From Eleginops maclovinus (Eukaryota; Chordata; Actinopteri; Perciformes; Eleginopidae): DNA of 64,000 bases. The notes under the pieces were generated by a model. The model made no database searches and was not told the DNA's origin. It worked only from the letters and a program-made list of their open reading frames with translations. The stretch is from positions 20,770,707 to 20,834,706 of the forward strand of contig NC_086354.1 of assembly GCF_036324505.1 (NCBI RefSeq). Direction: 5' to 3'. Shown here in pieces: positions 1 through 30,970 of this stretch. The first letter of the stretch is position 1, and every line of letters starts with the position of its first letter. The position numbers and the translations under genes were made by a program.

Positions 1-3000
1 AACAAACTTCCTGAACTGAAGCTGTTCATCATGAAGAAATCACCAAGAAGCGAACGACAAGGGACTGCTACAGAGGTGTAACCCCTGTACGGCTGTAGTG
101 AGGAACATAAGCGGCAAAAAGCAGGTCACGTTCAATAGAAATAGAAATTGGATGGCAAACTGTCATCAGAGTTTACAGGCCGACATTAAATAAAGGTACA
201 AACTCACTGACAGTTGCTGTGTGCACACATTTAGCCATGATGTACATTTTAAACCAATCATTGGTGCAGTTATTCTGAATCGTAACACAGAAATAGATCA
301 GTATTTTGGGGATTTGGCTGAACATAATATGAAGTTCACCTTCTACAACATCTTGATTAATAAGCCCTTAAACACAACTTCTGTGGAGTTAATCCTTGTA
401 TTTTTGATGAAAGTGTATCTAAATACCATAAACAGGCCTAACATGTTGACTCAATAGTTAGTGACCTGCTTGTTGAGCATTAAAAAGGAGAGGCTTACGG
501 AACATGTAGGCTTTCACGTGTCCGACAAAAAGAAAGTTACATTGTGTGAAAACAGGGGCTCATTTGAATTTGCTCCACTTCAGTCGGCGGACACTGTCGG
601 GTGGCTAGCATAGCTACCACAGTGACATTTGTTTCCATTTGCATAGACAACCGTTTGTGTGGGTGCTTTATTTTTCCATGGGCCCACTGTTATCCCAAGT
701 TACTGCAGGGAAAAATGTAGCAAAAAGAAAAAGGGATACTTTGATGATAAAGAATACAGGCAAGTAAAGCTAAGCACGGCCATTTACATAATAAGTCAAG
801 AGGAAATGGTCGTCTTACGAAACATCCCAGTCATAAAGATAAAGGCAAGGGAAAATCTACTAAAAACTATTGTACGTGTAGCTAACACTCCCAGGCCTGT
901 TTTGTTGTGTGGAGGCATTAATATTAATGATCTATCTTGTCATGTGAGTACACCAACTAACTATAAATCATACAGGAAGAAATCCAATACATGATCACAG
1001 AAGAGACAGCAACTTCTCCAGCACCTTTAAAAGACTCATGACTCCGGGGCCGGCAGCTATAGTTCTGCTGCTAGTCGCCTTCCTATTTGATTAGCCCGCC
1101 CCTAACTGTGCTATCACATCAAATTATAATGTCCAATAAAGTTATATCATTTGATAAACAACAATATAATTTCAATTGTTACCACAAACAAAAACTGTCA
1201 ACAAAACATAAGGCTGTGTCAAGCCTTCATGACAGAAGGCACTGAATATAACAGAGATTTGGGATGAACGATTTCTTGGATGATATAAAGTGTCCGAAGA
1301 ACATTAAGATTAGTTTCAGAAAACATTCTTAAAAAAGGAAAAGTTTAGAGCAAAAAGCAGTCAATAGCTTACTGACTCATCTCCATGGTCATAATGTATT
1401 TTAGCAAAAACTGTACATGGTCTAAGTAAGGTATGTCATATGTTAAGTTATTTTGTGCTGTGAAAACTATAAGCAAACCATTAGTTATAATTTTGAGTTA
1501 CTTCTAAAGCAAAAGCACCATTTAACTTCTTATTTGACACATTTAAATATAACAACTTTGGCTGTGATGCAGATTTTTCACAATTGTCATGTATCTATCA
1601 CCCTCACCCTCCCAGTCTAAATATATACAAAGTCAATCAGCGAAATGTATGAAGTCAGAGAATATTGTCCACTTCTTTTTCCCCATCCACGGCTATAACA
1701 GTTACTAAATCTTATTGTGTTCATTGAACATCATGTTCATCAATAGGAAATGGTTTCCTTGTTAGATAAATGATCTTGATTCACTATGACATCATCTCTC
1801 ACAAAGTATCCGGGTAAAACATACTTCCACATTTCACAACGGCGCCAACAGGTGAAAGCCACAGGTTAGTGATTGGCCGTGTTCCCGCGCCGCTGTATTG
1901 GGTATCATGCCTGGTGGCACGAAGTGACAATGTAGTGGTGACACTGACGGCACTAGTGAAGCCTGAGACTGATGACAAACACAGACACTCCACACAGAGC
2001 CATGTTGTTCCCTTTGGCCTGGCCCGGCCTGGGAACTCAACGCCAGCTCTCCCAATGGCCCCGACCCTCACACAACATCCACTGCTGCCCTGTTAACACT
2101 CTCACTATGGGCCCTGTTATGAAATTATCACCCAAATCCTTTTGATGGATAGTCTGGTGATGTAAATAAAGTAGCTGAGAGGGAAACTGGGAAACATCAT
2201 GCAAAGATTTAAGATAGCAATGCAAAAACTAACCCACTTTAGGAACAAAGCAGAGAAGTGAGGGTATGGATGAACCTGAACATGAGTTTGATTTTCAGGC
2301 CTAGTTGTTAAAAGTCATATTCTATATTGTGGCTAAGAAATAAAAAGACACAAGTAAAATGTATTTATCTGCAACAACTGCAAACTTAGGATCAGGATAT
2401 TTGGCATACAGTAACTCAAACTGTTTTCAAATGAGTTGCTGATTATTTTTCGCTCAATCGACTGATGGAATAATAAACGAATAGTTTCTGATCTAAAGGA
2501 CAATATTTTAAAGAAAACAAATGTTTGTGCAATTGCTCCGGGATCATTGTCGACTCCAACACAACCAACAGCCAAAGAGCAGATCAATACACCGAAAAGA
2601 GATGAACCCAGTGCTTGATTAATACAGGATCACGTGTTAAATGTTCCCATAGAAGGCCAACTGTTTTAACAAATACATACAAATTCAGTCTTTCAAATAG
2701 TGCATCTACAGCTCAGTCATTCCTGTTTTGCAATGCTACACAGCTGTTGTCAAACAAGGAACACTTTCAAAATTATGTAAAACATCACCTACATTTCCAA
2801 CGCTTGACCTCGCACTATCGAATGCCTGATGACACACTGAAAAGAATCCCATGTGCTGTAACTCGCCTTCACATCCATATGCAGTACAACTGCTCCGGCT
2901 ACAAAAGGCGATCAAACCTTCGACAAGCACTTAAATTAACTGTTGATCTCTTACAAGTAAGTTTTCATTTCCCTTTAAAACTTTATGACTCCCAGGAGAA

Positions 3001-3266
3001 AAAAACAATGCTGTATGATTTGTTGGTTAGAAAAAGGAAAAGGATCATAAAAGGAACAAATTAAAGACTAAAAAGCCAACATTAAGTCTGTTATAGGAAT
3101 ATTGCATCTGCCATCATTGACCTGTATCTTGTGCAAGATCTACATTGTTGGTTGTAAAACAGAAAACGCTCTGGTCACATAGCATCCAACACGCACATTA
3201 AATCAGACAAAATAAGCACATACCATCCACATCCACATCTGCAAACAAACTTTATGAACGACTTAC
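1..3266. other. Non-coding stretch, inferred gnal intron 4
   Basis: I find no exon here on either strand. The segment lies downstream (gnal is on the minus strand) of gnal exon 4, whose donor GTAAGT directly abuts it, so it should be the start of intron 4; the next gnal exon, which should begin near EFFDHVKKLW, was not found. Open frames at 659-994 and 2615-3064 match no family I know and lack splice or coding character. A GC-richer island at about 1840-2100 stands out from AT-rich surroundings and is unexplained. Confidence 0.6.
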
Positions 3267-14763
<11,497 letters not shown>

Positions 14764-16150
14764 GTTGAAACCAATATTTGTCTGTGAATGTGATTTTTCA
14801 TAAATTAAAATATCAAAAAAATCGCAGTTGCGCCAGCAGCCCTAGCGAGCCATCGTCACATTGGAGCTCCAGCGGTGCGATTTAAGTCCGAAATTGAGCC
14901 GAAAATGTGAATGAATTATGCTCCGACATTTGCTATATGTCATTTTGCATTTTCCCCAGTCAGCCTTCGCTTCGTAGTTAGTGGATCACCTGATCCTTTA
15001 GTGGACACTGCGGGTCCATCTTACCGTAAGTAACCAAAAGCACAACCTTGGAAAAAATCGCGACTATCCGCTGCGCAGACAGTCAACAATCTGACTGCAC
15101 AGTTGTTAGGTGCAATGCACGGCGCGTCACGGTACTACAGTATGGCCATTTCGAGAATGCTGGTCATGATTTTCATTCCTCACATTGCATGCCTGCATAC
15201 CTAAAGACACCTCTTGTGAACATGATCTATTTTTATATCAGTCTGTTACGCACTGTCATGCTCTTTCTTTACATTATGAAGATTTGTCTAACATTCGGAT
15301 ACATTCAAGATAATATTTTGAATTCTATCACATATAATTACAATAATTACGGAATTTTACCGTTTAATGTCTAATATCTTTTGTACCAGCTATTCGATTA
15401 TGTTATTCTAATCCATGCAATTTTTTCTTCTTCTGATTTCTCATGATCAGAGTGTTAGTTACCAAATCTCTAAATATAATAGGCCTATTTTTAGCCTCAA
15501 AGAAGTTCAAGTGTCGCTATAAAAAGACTATAATGTGGATGATATATCCGGTCTTCAAATTGGGGTCGTGGGATATTTTAAGTGTCTTTGGGTCGCTCTC
15601 AGTGGTCTTAGCAATAAAATAAGCTTGTATTTTTCATTTTGAGGACAGTAAAACCAACTTATATTACATTTTAACATATCATTTTTTGCTTAGCCACCCA
15701 ACAGCTGTCTGCTCACATACACTGTGACTGCTTAACTGTAATACAATGATATTTAATAAGGAATAATTACTTAGGAATAAACAAAATGTGGCTTTGCCTG
15801 AGACCAGCGTCACAATCAGATACTGGGTTAAACAATTAACCACTAGATGGCGCAATTGCAACATCATACAATAGAATATCTCAGGTGCTTAAATGTGTTA
15901 TATTTATTAATAGTAACAAGGTCAATGTTCCTTATAATACTCAAACACAAAGCCTCAAAAAATGGGAACTGACGTCATTGCAAAAACACCAAAACAACTG
16001 GAGGATCAAAATATAAAAAATAACAAAACAATATGCAGATTATTTTTTGAATTGTTATATAATATACTGCATTGCATGTCAGGTCCATCACAGTGCACAC
16101 TTTTGTGGATAATATGAGTAAATTAGTATTATTTTTATTTCATTTTATTG
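14764..16150. other. Intergenic region between divergent gnal and mak
   Basis: The first 250 bp left of about 15010 are GC-richer and should be the 5'UTR and promoter of the gnal XL transcript. From 15050 to 16130 the DNA is AT-rich, and I see no gene; an open frame at 15048-15374 has no recognisable product. No TATA box can be assigned with confidence. Confidence 0.5.
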
Positions 16151-16163
16151 TGGAAGTCTCTGC

Positions 16164-16176
16164 GTTGCTAGGAGAC
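16164..16176 (+). promoter_or_regulatory. Candidate RFX X-box upstream of mak
   Basis: GTTGCTAGGAGAC resembles the X-box bound by RFX factors (GTNRCC, short spacer, RGYAAC). The left half is nearly ideal; the right half has two mismatches. RFX drives many cilium genes, and mak encodes a ciliary kinase, so the location about 70 bp before a plausible first-exon donor is suggestive. The assignment is inference. Confidence 0.35.
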
Positions 16177-16179
16177 AGG

Positions 16180-16245
16180 AAACCGCTCCCCCAAAGCTAG
16201 CAGCATCTCTTCATCACCTCCATCAGCACGAAAATGCCTCCTATG
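16180..16245 (+). other. mak: Probable mak 5' untranslated exon 1
   Basis: A GC-rich stretch ends at ATGCCTCCTATG followed by the donor GTACGT at 16246. The 5' limit is a guess. A second likely untranslated exon is 17375-17464, with acceptor CCCCTCGCAG and donor GTAAAC. If the two are joined, the ATG at 16234 would open a short upstream frame that ends inside the second exon. Neither exon is supported by anything but splice-site shape and position. Confidence 0.4.
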
Positions 16246-17680
16246 GTACGTCAATTTTACTCAAGTTTAAAGGTTTAAACATTTGGTTAAAACAACAACA
16301 CCAACATGAAGTGTCTGTTGGATCTAATGGCTGAACACCAGAGCTGGTCAGGCGGGTAATGTTAGCGTATTTAGCTCTTTAGCATCAGTTTCTAGGCTAC
16401 TCTTATGCTGGCCTGCTTGTTGTCTGCTAACTAGCCACATGATGCTACATGATAAAGTTTTCAGACACCGTGATTCAATGGTGTACAGTGTAAGAGAGAA
16501 TCCAACGTGTTGCAGCTTGTGATGGACTGGTATTATTAAGGTTCCTTTTATTTTGAAAGGAGAGAGAAAAACAACAACATTTGAAAGTCTTTATTCAGTA
16601 ACTACAATATAAATCAGGTTAGCCCAGTGCTCTCAACCACAGGGTTTCACTTAGGGACCATCAATAAATGACCATTTAAATGACACACAAAAAAACAATG
16701 TGCTTACTTGCACGTTAAGTACAAATGAATGAAAAGTAAAAAATGATGCTTACAATATAATAAATGTGTCTCCTGTAGCAAAGCTTTTTTGATTACTGAT
16801 GTGCCCTGATTGTCATGAACAGTTTTAATAGAATATTTTTTCAACTTTCATATGATCCAAGCCTTTTTGATTTGATTTAGGTGTTTTATCTACTTTAAAT
16901 GAATATTATATGACATCTTTATGAAAATGTGTCAGTTTTTCATTAAAATGTCTTGATTTTTAAAATAGCTTTCATGTCTTGTGACCTACTTACTCAAAAA
17001 TAAATGCAGCATTGTATATCTACAGTATATTGGGAAAGTTGGTCACATCTATTTGGATTGGATTTAAGTCTAAATGATATTTCATATAAATACATTTTAC
17101 TTTTTGAAAACATTTGGATCTTTTCATCCATGTAATGTGACCTTTTTACTCAGATGAATGCAGACTTGTAGCACTACGCTGGACAGGTATGACACTTATT
17201 TTTTTGAAGTATTTAGTATTTTTTATTACCTTTCTACTTTGAGCTTAGTAAAAGATCTAACTACTTCTTCAAGCGTTGACAAAATGTGTCATCATGTGTC
17301 CTATATTTGATGAGGGTTCTCCTGTGAGCCTGTTACCTGGCACTTAATCACATGTCAGCTTTAATCCCCTCGCAGCCCTTCCTCTGTCTGCCGTCAAGGC
17401 TTAGCTCAGGATAGTTGAGACACAGTACAGCAGGCAGCGTCACTTTTCCACTCTCCCTCGCCAGGTAAACCTCCACCTTCCCTAATCACCAACCTGCAGA
17501 GAGAAAGGTAAAGGATGAGCACTCATGTTTTATTTCTGTGTTTCAAGAGTCTTTGAGTAGCCTCAGAGTAGCATAGGTATCTATGAAAGGGATGATACTG
17601 TGCTAACAATGACCAACTCTTGCACTGTGTGGGACTGTCAAGACTCCTCACTGAAGGAGAGGCAGGGCTCTCTGTGGACG

Positions 17681-25120
<7,440 letters not shown>

Positions 25121-25211
25121 CACCAGTCCACTCGGCACCACCAAAGACTCATGCACTATAGCCAGAAAATATTTTAAAGGTTTCCTGCTAGTCTGTTACA
25201 TTTGCCACGTT

Positions 25212-25217
25212 AATAAA
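25212..25217 (+). terminator. mak: mak poly(A) signal
   Basis: AATAAA lies 92 bp after the mak stop. The next 300 bp separate mak from the convergent tmem14c stop codon and hold its 3'UTR; an ATTAAA on the minus strand near 25276-25271 is a candidate signal for tmem14c. Confidence 0.55.
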
Positions 25218-25525
25218 TATTGTTCAGTGTCACACATGTGTCCCATAACTCCTACTGTCAGTATTTTCTTTTAATAATAGACAATACATTTGTTATTTTT
25301 TCATTAAAGTGGAAACACCAGATATATATTTTAAAGATAAAAACACTTCTGTAGAAAAATGTACTTCCTTTCTCGTACCTTCACCTATAAAGTCACGTAT
25401 TTTGTATCACATTTTTTATACAGAACCAGAATGTAATAGTAAACTAGGGAATGTAATTGATTGTACAGTATGTGGAAACGTCCATAATATGCATCGACAA
25501 ACAGAAAAGACACTTGTACATATGT

Positions 25526-26162
25526 TTAAGATTTATGTGGTTTCCTTTGCATTCCAGCGATGATCTTCACCAGCATCAGTCCACTGAAAATAAACATTTA
25601 CAACTGAATATATGGTTAAAAATGACTGAAAAATAAAGTATGTGTGTATAAGAAAACTAAAGTAAAGGTCTCTAATTCATTATCACTGATGGGAATTAAA
25701 ATCTGTGAAGAAGTGATTCTGTTTTACCTTGCTAAAGTCATTAAACCAGCTGGCATGAACTTCCAGGAGTTGAGAAATCTCAGCCCCATCACCACTGCCA
25801 GAATCCCAGAGGTGCCTGCAGGGAGACAGATATTGCCATGTGTTTGTGGAAGCTGCAATCATGCTTTAACAAACTCAAACTTGCTCACCTAGTGAAAGCC
25901 AGACATTCTTTGGGTTTTGAGATGCCAGATAAGCACCGGCAGCAGCCAGCAGACCAAACAGCAGCCCTGCAGCCAGAGAGACCACGCTGCCTGAGGAGGA
26001 AACAGGTTTTATATATGTCTTAATTGGTTTATATACATATATCTATCTGCATGTACTTTATGATTGGCATGGTCTCCGTGTGCTACCTGCTTTTAAGTAA
26101 CCTATGAGTCCTCCTGCGGACACCAGAGCAGCATAGATGAACCCAATCCAGTCCACTGCCAT
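25526..26162 (-). CDS. tmem14c: Transmembrane protein 14C-like
   Basis: TMEM14C is a small inner-mitochondrial-membrane protein needed for porphyrin import in haem synthesis. Minus-strand coding exons are 26162-26087, 25990-25889, 25815-25728 and 25583-25526, giving 107 residues with all phases consistent. The product starts [20 protein letters not shown], continues [55 protein letters not shown] and ends QRKPHKS. This is the UPF0136/TMEM14 pattern of four hydrophobic segments with the FMPAGL motif. The position between mak and pak1ip1 equals the human 6p24 order and decides 14C over 14A/B. It is convergent with mak, the two stops being about 400 bp apart. Confidence 0.9.
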
Positions 26163-26287
26163 GTCAGCTGCTGTTGCAGTAAAGTTTGTTATGAGGACAT
26201 GCTAGATTTAGCAGCATTGGATCCCAATTTAATAACAATAAAACCTTTATAATAGCAACAAGAGTCTGCAAATTGATACTTATGTCT

Positions 26288-26370
26288 TACCTGTATTTTC
26301 AAAACTAACTCCGATTGGCACACAGCAACTTCCTAATGTTACCCTGATTGGGTCACTTCCGGTGTCGTTT
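26288..26370 (-). promoter_or_regulatory. tmem14c: tmem14c 5' untranslated exon and promoter motifs
   Basis: On the minus strand a strong ETS/GABP-type core (ACCGGAAGTG, 26363-26354) and a CCAAT box (GACCCAATCAG, 26354-26344) precede a stretch ending in AATACAG and a GTAAGA donor near 26290. This fits a first untranslated exon spliced to the coding exon just before 26162. The ETS plus CCAAT pairing is usual for housekeeping mitochondrial genes. Confidence 0.6.
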
Positions 26371-26965
26371 CAAAGTAAAAGTATGCGAAGATTAATAAAT
26401 TGTGTTTCAATTCTCAAAGAGCTTTCCAGAATAAAATTGAGTAGAATGAAAACACTTGAGAGCAGAAAAATATGTAAAACCAACCCTCTTCAATAACATT
26501 CACTAATCAGGAACGAGATTCCATATAAAATGATGTTTTTGCACTCCGAAAAAGGCACTATGTGGACAGGCAAAACATGAAATGAGGTGATATTTCATAT
26601 CTTTTTTTATTGATATATCATCAGTCTTAAACATTGCCAAAAACAGAAAGCAATGCCTCCAAAATAGACTTGTAACTATCTTGCCACAAAAACATATCCT
26701 TCAGAAGCATTAAACCAACAGCTGTGCTTTATCCATACATGGTAAACATGAGCATTTAAAAATATATAACCCGGGATTAAAAGCAGTGTATGGATTATGA
26801 AACATATTTATTGTTGCTGATTTCATTTCCATTGTAATTGTTCTTTCAGAGTTCAACATATTTTTACAAATGATGTTCACAAAAGTTGGGCAACGACAAA
26901 AATAAGATGCATATGCAACAAAATAAGTCCAAAAGTAAAAAAGGCCATGAATAATAAAACTGATT
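26371..26965. other. Spacer between tmem14c and pak1ip1, with pak1ip1 3' end
   Basis: AT-rich, no gene. Minus-strand AATAAA at 26812-26807 lies about 155 bp after the pak1ip1 stop and is its likely poly(A) signal. The two genes point the same way. Confidence 0.55.
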
Positions 26966-29927
26966 TTATTTTTTCATTTTATTTCCACCGCCCTTTTTCT
27001 TCTTCTTGGGTTTGCTTTCGTCTTCTAGAATAACTTCTTCCGTTGCAATTCGGACTCTCTTCGTCTTTGAAAGCTCCTGAATCAGTTCTGCGGACCAAAG
27101 CAAACAGATGGAGTGTGTTACATAGAATAATTGTGGTTAATTAATAACGCTCTGTAGGTTAGCAAGACATGGCTGAATTACCTAGAGTGCTTCCCTATCA
27201 ACATCACCAGCCTCACTAAACCCTCTGATATCTGTAGCTCAATTATTTTTAATAACATAAGGAAGTGCAACATAAGTCAGTGTTTGCAGGACCTTGAGAT
27301 GTTGTGGCCTGAGCGGCTGGTTCCTCAGCGGTCAGTTGTACAGAGGAAGGTTTCCACACAGCGAGGCACGTCAGTCGGGCCGTTGTGTTCACTTCCATGA
27401 GCAGAGTGGGAGACTCCAGCTCCTGATGGACAGCAGGGGCATAAAGGAGGCAGGATTTAAGATTTAGTAAAAAAAAAAGGAGAGGGGACACGGTCATGGG
27501 CTATGATTCATCACATGTTAAGTTAATAAAATAAACCCTATTCAAAGTTATTTGAGTAAAGGTGGCAGTTTTTATTTAAAATTAAGCTTTAAAATTCAAC
27601 TCTCTTTGAAAAAAGACAAAATTACAACTTCAGCTATGCATGTGAAAACAGTGTGATGTCAGCACTGTGGAAATATTATTTTAAAACGTCACTGCAAGGT
27701 AAATGTTTAATCTGGTTAAAGTTACAAGTAAATGACTAATCAAATTAAATACATGCCTCTTTAAGAAAAAGTTTCCACATTTTGATGAAGCCGTCATTTG
27801 AAGCCGTGACCAGTATGCAGTGATCCTCCATCACAAAACTGTCAACCGCTTTCACTCTGAAATAAGAACATTTTGAATGGATCATATTTTGGTATGGTTT
27901 AGGGTGAAACCATGTCAATAATATTTTGTAGTTACAAAGTCCAGTTCTCTATCATTACAGGAATGTGTTTTTTGAGAAATGCAGGTATAAATAACTGACA
28001 TAGCTGGATCTGAAAAGTAAAGTAAGCATAATTTACCTGGTTTCATGAGCCTTAAACTCACACACCCACTCTTCTTTTCCCAAGTCACATAACCTCACTG
28101 TTTCATCGTCTCCTGCTACAGCCAGGATGGAGTTCTGAAAAAATAAAAGTAGGATTAGGATTATTTGACCATGTATTTAACCTTTAACCAAACGTTTCTA
28201 TTCATTTCCCAGGTCCGATGTAATACAATGAACAAAAAGACCTTGTTTTTCTTCCCCTCGCCCCGTGTATAAATATTATTATAAGTGCAATTAGTCTAGT
28301 CAGAAAACTCACATTTAAGAACTTCACAGATGAAATCCTCTTGGGGTTTTTCATTGTTGCCGTCACAGAGGCGGTCTCCAGGTCATAGATGTGCACTTCG
28401 TCGTTCACCACAACCAAATATTTATCCCCCTCAGGAGACCATCTGACTATGTGTGCATCTGTTAAAGTGTAAAAGTACATTTTAATACATATACACTCAG
28501 CACACATTAAGTACGTGAACTGTCCTTAATTACAGAATTTTACAGGAGGCTTACTCTGTTTTATGTTTTTGATGAAGGCTGATCTTCCGTTAGTTAAATT
28601 CCAAGTTCTAAAATAGGATAAAAACATGCAAACGTTATTCATTTAAATAATATATTTGTCTTGTTTATACATAATACTTGTGCCATTTACAGAATGTTTA
28701 TAAGACATATTTTTTATACGTTTAAAAAAGACTTTGCAACAATTAATGAAATTTAATTAGATTTTTATCTATAAAAACCCTGAGAAACCAACAGAATCTT
28801 ATCCCAAGTTAACTGTCTTTTTACCTGAGAGTTTTATCTGTTCCGACTGAAAGTGCAATTTTTCCAGATGGATGGACGGACAGCGATGTGACATGACCTC
28901 TGAGGAAAAACGGGCAGATAAAGCAAGTTCATTTGACTCGTCTTGGCAACCAAAATACAAGACAACATCATCACTAACACTATAATAAGTGCTTCTGCAG
29001 CATCACTCTCTCTCTCTGTGCTTACTGGTGAGCTTTGATGGATTTCAGACATTCCCATTTCTTTGTGCCCCAAACACAGATGAGTCCGTCCTCGCCTCCG
29101 CTCAGTAAATGAGACGTCCCGTAAAACTCCAGGCAAGAGATGGTGCCTGCATGACGGAGAAGTTAAAGTGAGATGAGCAACAAAAACAAAAGCTAGTGTC
29201 CTTCATTTATTTACAATCCAACCATTCTTATATAGCAAGCAAGGTCAATTCTTTGATCAATATCAAGCAAGAGATCTCCAAGCCACTAAGCCACAGCTAC
29301 CACTTTCACACTGTAGAATTGGGTGTTCATGACTTGATGTTAAATAGGTGATATCCTGAAGATGTCTCACCATCATGATGCAGTAGAGCTCCGTGTTCGA
29401 CCTTGTTCTTCATGTCGTACAGCTGGATGGTCTCATCTTTGCTTCCTGTGACCACAAACCTCTCGCTGGCTGCTGCAGCTGATATAGATGCTGTGTGGGC
29501 ATGATTAGTGAAGTCTGCCTTCGCTGTCCACTTCTGCAGGACAAACAATAGATACATGTTTTTAACGATTCATTTTTTTGGGTTGTTTTCAACATAGTGT
29601 TGTATTTTCCTTTAATTGTTTAGGGATTTTGCAGTTATTTTTATTAAGACATTTATATTAATTGTGATAACTTATTAATTGACTGTCCATCATTCTATTA
29701 AAATACATTAATCCTAGTCATAGCATTACAAAGTGTTGTTATCCTGTTGTACTGTACATTAATCACACTGACAGATACTTGTTACAGAAAATATCGCCCA
29801 GACCCTTTTTGCACAATAAATAAAAAACTACTTAATAACTGCAACTTACTTCTTGATCAGTTTTCACTCGGTACCCAAATGTGACTTGCTCGTAGCTCCC
29901 AGCTATCAGCCCCAGTACAGCTGCCAT
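26966..29927 (-). CDS. pak1ip1: PAK1-interacting protein 1 (WD40, ribosome biogenesis)
   Basis: PAK1IP1 is a nucleolar WD40 protein required for 60S ribosome assembly that also binds and restrains PAK1. Ten minus-strand exons are: 29927-29850, 29533-29371, 29146-29026, 28899-28825, 28607-28555, 28458-28313, 28134-28037, 27856-27757, 27422-27293, 27087-26966, totalling 361 residues. It starts MAAVLGLIAGSYEQVTFGY. WD repeats show HAHTASISAAA...VVTGSKDETIQLYDM, GTISCLEFYG, GHVTSLSVHPSGKIALSVG and TDKTLRTWNL, then HIVRWSPEGDKY, KRISSVKFLN, DDGFIKMWKL-like SNDGFIKMWKL, and TTARLTCLAVW. The tail is Lys-rich (KPKKKKKGGGNKMKK), a nucleolar signal, and shorter than the human tail. One intron uses a GC donor (see separate entry). 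It is divergent from the endou-type gene. Confidence 0.93.
27755..27757 (-). other. pak1ip1: GC-AG intron donor in pak1ip1
   Basis: After AAACTTTTTCTTAAAGAG the intron begins GCATGT rather than GT. The next exon (27422) begins GAGCTGGAG in phase 0, as this junction demands. Using the nearby GT (ATGTATTT) would leave phase 1 and create a stop at the known acceptor. GC-AG introns are a small but real class. Confidence 0.7.
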
Positions 29928-30145
29928 GCTGTCGCTGCAAAGGGCTAGGCTATCCAGCTAGTTAGCTTTCTTTAAACTTTAGCTTTTCCTGTCACCTAGT
30001 TTTAGAACAGCTAATAACAGGTAATGATAGTCCAAAGTAAGACACACATGCGAAACAACGATAAAACTCTAGGACTTAAGCTTATCAAACACGGAAATAT
30101 GTCTATTTTTGCATGAACAACTTCCAAAACAACGTGTGTGGCTAT

Positions 30146-30171
30146 TGCGCCTGCGCGGAATTCTACTTCCG
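30146..30171. promoter_or_regulatory. NRF1-like and ETS-like sites in divergent promoter
   Basis: TGCGCCTGCGCG (30146-30157) differs by one base from the NRF1 palindrome, and CTACTTCCG (ETS core on the minus strand) follows at 30163-30171. They lie about 220 bp upstream of the pak1ip1 start and 300 bp upstream of the first endou-type ATG, so they could serve either direction. There is no TATA box. Confidence 0.45.
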
Positions 30172-30284
30172 TTTTATTTTGTAGGTATGGATTTCAAAAT
30201 AAAAGTTCAAGCGCAGATTAAGTTGAGGACACAACGCTGGTGAGTAGAATTTAAGAAAGGGCAAATGACATGATGTTACACAAT

Positions 30285-30362
30285 CTTGTACAGTAGGTGG
30301 CGGTATGCACTTTAAAGTTGGTTGCGATCCGCCATTAAACCCAAAGAAGAAGAAGAAGTTCA
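30285..30362. repeat. Teleost dispersed repeat in the endou-type promoter/leader
   Basis: CAGTAGGTGGCGGTATGCAC, AAAGTTGGTTGCGATCCGCC, then ATTAAACCC and an (AGA)n run. I recognise this pattern as a very common short fish repeat whose class I cannot name. It lies just before the inferred transcript start of the EndoU gene. Confidence 0.6.
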
Positions 30363-30475
30363 GGCGCTGCACTTTGTAGACGCACCCTTCTCTCTTTGCT
30401 GCTACAGATTGAAGTTGTAGCGTGTATCGGCTTGTTTTGAAAGGAATTGTGTTGAAGCTCCTTGTCTACCTAATT

Positions 30476-30767
30476 ATGGTTGTTAAGACCCGTCGTTTGT
30501 GCTTGAGTAATGTATCAGTCAAGTTTGAATCCGTCAATATCCTTCTCGCTTTCCCAAACTAAGCCTTTTCTCGCCCTCTATAACACTATTCTTATCGGTA
30601 TAGGTATCTCAGAGTGGATTAAAGCCTGTCTCAATGACCTCTCGTTTGTAATTCCAGCGATATCTCAAAATATACATCAAGCGTCTTTCCCAGACGAAGG
30701 CTTTTGTTTTGAAATTATTTCCGAGGGTTCCGCACCGCCCCTCGCTCCGAAGACCCTTCAGCCGTGA
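30476..30767 (+). other. Upstream open reading frames in the EndoU leader
   Basis: Upstream of the main ATG at 30971 there is an ATG at 30476 opening 28 codons (stop 30562). A second ATG, at 30510, opens 85 codons in another frame (stop 30767). If the transcript begins before 30476 both would precede the main frame and should reduce its translation. Their products match nothing I know. The transcript start is not determined. Confidence 0.4.
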
Positions 30768-30970
30768 AGGAAGGACAAACAATTGAAACGAATGTGATCT
30801 ATGATCATGCATTACCAGAGGATGACGTCCGCTATTTCTATGAGAAAAGGGAGGAAACGTGGGCGTTGGCTGGTTCCCTTAGAAACGTCATGATTGACAT
30901 CTCAGTTAACTGTCTGCATGAAGAGGAAATTCAGGACTGTTACATTACGTCTTGCCTCTGAACGGAGAAC

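Noticed and set aside
659..994. Possible small gene at the left edge
   Set aside because: The frame starts with GTG, shows no domain and lies within what should be a gnal intron.
2615..3064. 149-codon open frame
   Set aside because: No recognised product or splice support; composition like the surrounding intron.
17600..17680. In-frame N-terminal extension of mak
   Set aside because: It would begin with a non-ATG or a non-conserved [16 protein letters not shown] is the family start.
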